Positions 13,254 to 16,499 of a DNA stretch of 16,499 nt are shown here, in pieces (within the stretch, counting starts at the first letter, position 1; each line of letters opens with the position of its first letter). This DNA is from an uncultured Mollicutes bacterium (GTDB lineage Bacteria; Bacillota_I; Bacilli_A; RF39; UBA660), in NCBI GenBank assembly GCA_900543055.1, contig UQQI01000033.1, positions 1-16,499 of the forward strand, in the 5' to 3' direction. The translations under genes and the position numbers were made by a program. Below the pieces are notes generated by a model. That model made no database searches. It was not told the origin of the DNA and saw nothing but the letters and a program-made list of their open reading frames with translations.

Positions 13254-14174
13254 ATGACAAGAGAACAATTAAATGAAGAAAAACAGCAAGAAATATTCAA
13301 AGAACAAAACAAAGAAAATATAAAAAAAATAGTGAAAAAAGTTATGAAAATATTATTAATAATTTTAGTTATAGGAACAATTTTTTTCTCCTATACAACA
13401 TACGTCTCATCAGTCAAAATTAAAGTTAGAGAATACCGTATTACAGAAAAAAAGATACCTGCTTCATTTAATGGATTAAAAATAATTCAACTAACTGACT
13501 TACATTATGGAACAACAATGTTTAATGAAAATGTTAAAGACATTGTAAAAATGACAAATGATAGAAAACCAGACTTAATAGTATTTACTGGAGACTTAAT
13601 TAATAAAAATTATAAATTAACAAATAAAGAACAAGAAGAAATTATAAAGGAATTAAAAAAATTATCTGCAAGTCTTGGAAAATATGCAATTATTGGTGAT
13701 GAAGATAATGAAAAAACAAATAATATTCTAAATCAAGCAAACTTTACAATACTAAAAAATGAATCAGAATTAATTTATCAAAAAAATAATGAACCAATTC
13801 TTTTAGTGGGACTTTCAAGTAATTCAAAAAATCAAAATATCGAAAAAGCATACTCTTATTTTAAACAAAACGTTTTTAATTCTAATATTTATACAATTAC
13901 ACTTCTACACGAACCTGATACAGTAGACGATATAATAGGATCATATAATAGCGATTTATTTTTAGCTGGACACTCAAATAATGGAAACATAAGACTTCCA
14001 TTTGTAAAATATTCTTTATTCAAAGTAGATGGTGCTAAAAAATATGACCAAGACTATTACAATTTAGGTAATTCAAAGTTATATATATCAAGTGGTTTAG
14101 GCACAACAAATAAAAGTAATATAAGACTTTTTTGTAGACCATCAATTAACTTCTTTAGATTGTCTAATCAATAA
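13254..14174 (+). CDS. Membrane-anchored metallophosphoesterase with altered metal-site motifs
   Basis: 306 residues: a charged cytoplasmic N-terminus (1-30), one membrane helix (about 32-50), then a calcineurin-like phosphoesterase domain of the YkuE type. Motif I is DLHYG (Asp82, His84), motif II GDLIN (Asp114). Motif III, normally GNH(D/E), reads GDED at 148-151, so the Asn and His ligands are Asp and Glu. Motif IV keeps LLHEPD (His219). Motif V, normally GHTHGGQ, reads GHSNNGN (His240, Asn242), losing one His. The changes are coordinated and the frame is intact, so this is a diverged subfamily with changed metal binding rather than a decayed gene. Start has AAGGTGAT upstream. Convergent with the next gene (22-bp gap). 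Confidence 0.85.
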   Translation: MTREQLNEEKQQEIFKEQNKENIKKIVKKVMKILLIILVIGTIFFSYTTYVSSVKIKVREYRITEKKIPASFNGLKIIQLTDLHYGTTMFNENVKDIVKMTNDRKPDLIVFTGDLINKNYKLTNKEQEEIIKELKKLSASLGKYAIIGDEDNEKTNNILNQANFTILKNESELIYQKNNEPILLVGLSSNSKNQNIEKAYSYFKQNVFNSNIYTITLLHEPDTVDDIIGSYNSDLFLAGHSNNGNIRLPFVKYSLFKVDGAKKYDQDYYNLGNSKLYISSGLGTTNKSNIRLFCRPSINFFRLSNQ

Positions 14175-14196
14175 TAGTTAAAAATCAAATTAATAA

Positions 14197-15255
14197 CTAA
14201 TTTTTAAAATAATTAATAAACTTTTGAAAGATAGAAATATCTTTCTTTTCTTTTGTAACTTTTTTATAAATTTTTAAATTCCCTATAATTCTATCATTCA
14301 ATTTAACAATAACCTTTCCACAAACATTATCAGTATAAACTTTATCTAGTTCTACTAATGTCGATATGTTTTCTAATTCAGTATCTTTTAAAGGATAATA
14401 AAAAGAATTTTTTATATAAATATTATCTGTTATTAAACTCTTATCAAATTTAAATGTATTTTTATCAACTATTTTATATAATTTATAAAGAGAAAAATAT
14501 TTTTCATATAAAGTTTCATGCCTATTATATATATCACTATCATCTAATGAAACTATAATTAAACTCATATTATTTTTAGACGCATATGAAACTAAAGTTT
14601 TACCAGCACTTGGTGTATAACCATTTTTACCACCAACACAATATTTATAGTTATTTAAAAGAGTTACCCTATTATACCAAAGATAACTTTTAAGAGATGA
14701 CTTACATCTATATTTTTTTGTATTTACAATTTTTCGATAAGTACTATTCTTATAAGCATAATTAGCAAGCAATGACATATCATAGGCTGTAGAATAATTT
14801 TTAGTTTCTTCGTCAAGTCCATGCGGATTAGAAAAAATGGTATTTGCCATTCCTATTTCTTTTGCTTTTTCATTCATAAGTCTGACAAAATCGGCTTCAT
14901 TACCAGAAACATTTACCGCAAGAGTTATTGCTGCATCATTACCGCTTCTAAGCATTAATCCATACAATAAATCTTTAATGGTAATCTTTTCGCCTACTTC
15001 AATATAAATATTAGTCCCATACATTTTTAACACTTCATCTCCTACTTCAACAGTTTTATTGATATCTATATTTTCAAGAGTAACAATACAAGTCATAATT
15101 TTTGTAATTGAAGCAATCAAATGTCTAGAATTAGAATCATTCTGATATAATATACGTCCACTAGAACTTTCCATAACCACAGTTGGAGTACTAGCAAATA
15201 CATTATAATTAAATAAAAAAATAAAAATAAAAATACTAAAAATAAATTTTTTCAT
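14197..15255 (-). CDS. D-alanyl-D-alanine carboxypeptidase (S11 family, PBP5/DacA-like)
   Basis: 352 residues. Removes the terminal D-Ala of peptidoglycan stem peptides at the outer face of the membrane. Start at 15255 (MKKFIFSIF) with AGGTGG at 15261-15266; the in-frame GTG three codons upstream is part of that site. Signal peptide residues 1-22, probably cut after VFA. Catalytic SITK (SxxK) in ASITKIMT, SGND (SxN) in MLRSGNDAAITLAV. The third motif, usually K(T/S)G, is KNG in GGKNGYTPSAGKT. A C-terminal beta-rich region and a basic, amphipathic tail (SIFQKFINYFKN) suit membrane attachment. Divergent from the next gene across 102 bp. Confidence 0.9.
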   Translation of the reverse strand: MKKFIFSIFIFIFLFNYNVFASTPTVVMESSSGRILYQNDSNSRHLIASITKIMTCIVTLENIDINKTVEVGDEVLKMYGTNIYIEVGEKITIKDLLYGLMLRSGNDAAITLAVNVSGNEADFVRLMNEKAKEIGMANTIFSNPHGLDEETKNYSTAYDMSLLANYAYKNSTYRKIVNTKKYRCKSSLKSYLWYNRVTLLNNYKYCVGGKNGYTPSAGKTLVSYASKNNMSLIIVSLDDSDIYNRHETLYEKYFSLYKLYKIVDKNTFKFDKSLITDNIYIKNSFYYPLKDTELENISTLVELDKVYTDNVCGKVIVKLNDRIIGNLKIYKKVTKEKKDISIFQKFINYFKN

Positions 15256-15330
15256 TAAATCCACCTAAAGAAATATATGAAAATTTCAAAAAAAATAGTA
15301 ATATAACATATAAATTTCAAAAAAATTATA

Positions 15331-15336
15331 TATAAT
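15331..15336 (+). promoter_or_regulatory. Candidate -10 region of the transglutaminase-like gene
   Basis: A TATAAT within TATATATAATATG upstream of AGGAAGTGA and the ATG at 15358; no good -35 is visible. The divergent dacA-like promoter must lie in the same AT-rich 102 bp but I cannot place it. Confidence 0.3.
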
Positions 15337-15357
15337 ATGTATACAGGAAGTGAAAGT

Positions 15358-16499
15358 ATGAAGAAAAAGTTACTTACAGTTTTAATTATAATAATATCTA
15401 TATTTGGTATTTTAAAATATAAAAATTACGATATTAAAAATTTAATAAATGAAGGACTTGTTAGTATAAATAGTAAATATGGCGATTTAAAAAGTTTTAT
15501 ATCAAAAGGTAATTTAATAAAAAATAGTGAGCTTGTTTTTTTAAAAGACTCTAATGTTGACTATTCAAATTATAATGTAAACATTACAACTTCTCCATAC
15601 TATAATCTACTATCTGATAAAGAAAAAGATTTATATAAACAAATATATGCAAATGCTGATAATATGAAAAAAACATTTATACCAAAACAAGATATAACTA
15701 AAGATGAACTTGATGAAACAATAACTGCAGTTTATAATGATAGCCCAGAATTATTTTGGATAGACACAAGTTATTCATATAAATATTTATTAAATGGAAA
15801 AGTTGCTCAAGTGACGTTAAATTACAATTCAACTGCAAATGACATAGACAATGCAAAATACTTATTCAATTACTCAGCCAACAAAATAATAGAAAATGCA
15901 AATAATTATAGTACGGATTTTGAAAAAGAAAAATATGTTCATGATACAATAATTAATATTACAGATTATGATTCAAATGAAAAATTAAACCAAAGTGCTT
16001 ATAGTGCCTTAGTAACTGGAAAAACTGTATGTGCTGGGTATACAAGAGCATTTCAATATATCATGAATAAGTTAGGTATAATAACTTACTATATAACTGG
16101 AAAGAGCGAAGGACAAAATCATGCATGGAATGTTGTCAAATTGGAAAATGACTACTATAATATAGATTTAACTTGGGATGATCAAACTAGTATCTCATAT
16201 AAATATTTTAATAAAACTGATGAACAATTCAATGACTCTCATGATAGATCAGCTATATCAAAAAATCTACCTAATTGTTATGGTACAAAATATATATATA
16301 AAAAGAAATTTATAAATTATAGTACAAATAATTATGATGAAAAATACATAGAAGAAAACACAAAAAATAAAAGTGATTATAATAAACAAAATAATTATAG
16401 TTCTGTAAATAATTATGTACCATCGAATAACAACGATAAAATGTATAATTATAGTTCTGTAAATAATTATGTACCATCGAATAACAACGATAAAATGTA
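15358..16499 (+). CDS. Membrane-anchored transglutaminase-like protein with C-terminal tandem repeats (partial)
   Basis: Open from the ATG at 15358 (AGGAAG just upstream) to the window end, 380 codons seen and no stop. Residues 5-19 are a hydrophobic signal anchor or signal peptide. A polar region follows, with the PELFWID motif near residue 130 that often precedes transglutaminase cores in Clostridia-like proteins. The core shows Cys225 in TVCAGYTRAF, His255 in GQNHAWNVV and Asp270 in YNIDLTWDD, a complete Cys-His-Asp triad. After the core, from about residue 320, the sequence becomes Asn/Tyr/Lys/Ser-rich and enters identical 18-residue repeats. Likely surface-exposed; whether it crosslinks, hydrolyses amides or acts as a cysteine protease cannot be told. 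Confidence 0.88.
   Translation, partial: MKKKLLTVLIIIISIFGILKYKNYDIKNLINEGLVSINSKYGDLKSFISKGNLIKNSELVFLKDSNVDYSNYNVNITTSPYYNLLSDKEKDLYKQIYANADNMKKTFIPKQDITKDELDETITAVYNDSPELFWIDTSYSYKYLLNGKVAQVTLNYNSTANDIDNAKYLFNYSANKIIENANNYSTDFEKEKYVHDTIINITDYDSNEKLNQSAYSALVTGKTVCAGYTRAFQYIMNKLGIITYYITGKSEGQNHAWNVVKLENDYYNIDLTWDDQTSISYKYFNKTDEQFNDSHDRSAISKNLPNCYGTKYIYKKKFINYSTNNYDEKYIEENTKNKSDYNKQNNYSSVNNYVPSNNNDKMYNYSSVNNYVPSNNNDKM
16391..16499 (+). repeat. Perfect 54-bp tandem repeat encoding an 18-residue repeat
   Basis: Two identical 54-bp copies (16391-16444 and 16445-16498), with the next base matching a third copy. In frame they encode NYSSVNNYVPSNNNDKM with one variable first residue (N or Y). The period is a multiple of three, so copy-number change keeps the frame. 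The array continues past the window. Confidence 0.95.

Noticed and set aside
14160..14200. Shared terminator between the convergent metallophosphoesterase and carboxypeptidase genes
   Set aside because: Only a weak A-T hairpin (TTAAAAAT/ATTTTTAA) without T-tract is visible in and around the 22-bp gap.
16391..16499. CRISPR-like direct repeats
   Set aside because: The copies abut with no spacers and are in frame with the transglutaminase-like gene; it is a coding tandem repeat.

Overview
The window is very AT-rich DNA from a low-GC Gram-positive bacterium. Gene content (infC-rpmI-rplT, rpsB, tsf, frr, single-chain glyS), T-box leaders, AGGAGG-type ribosome binding sites and the Asn/Lys/Ile-rich proteins fit the Bacilli/Mycoplasmatota side of Bacillota. 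A D-Ala-D-Ala carboxypeptidase points to a peptidoglycan wall, and Trp is written TGG while TGA ends a gene (the class I amidotransferase), so the genetic code is standard, not mycoplasmal. An uncultured gut lineage of small-genome Bacilli is my best guess; this is inference. Layout: at the left edge lies the start of a HAD-family gene read leftward, behind a full T-box leader (specifier TTC, probably Phe) that directly follows folD. Then, all on the minus strand, come frr-folD, a monocistronic tail-anchored repeat protein, a 46-codon basic ORF, tsf, rpsB, and the infC-rpmI-rplT operon with a long leader that looks like an L20-type attenuator. Next are a small two-TM secreted/membrane protein, a class I amidotransferase-like hydrolase, and a LOG-family protein plus glyS under a second, unusually short T-box. 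From 10.4 kb the strands mix: a dCMP deaminase (+), a membrane-anchored cyclophilin and a FAD oxidoreductase with a Cys cluster (-), a membrane metallophosphoesterase (+), a D-Ala-D-Ala carboxypeptidase (-), and a membrane-anchored transglutaminase-like protein (+) that runs off the right edge inside a perfect 54-bp tandem repeat. How it works together: the left two thirds is translation machinery (IF3, L35, L20, S2, EF-Ts, RRF, GlyRS) with RNA-level control at almost every operon (two T-boxes, an L20-type attenuator, strong intrinsic terminators with fresh promoters behind them). The right third is cell-envelope and metabolic housekeeping. Most noteworthy: ribosomal proteins S2 and L20 carry the same extra C-terminal SAP/Rho-N-like module; IF3 most likely starts at AUC; pyrH is absent from its usual place between tsf and frr, where a tail-anchored repeat protein sits instead; the glyS T-box has almost no room for a normal Stem I; and the metallophosphoesterase and carboxypeptidase carry altered active-site motifs. 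I see no mobile element, CRISPR array, tRNA or rRNA gene, and no clearly foreign island.
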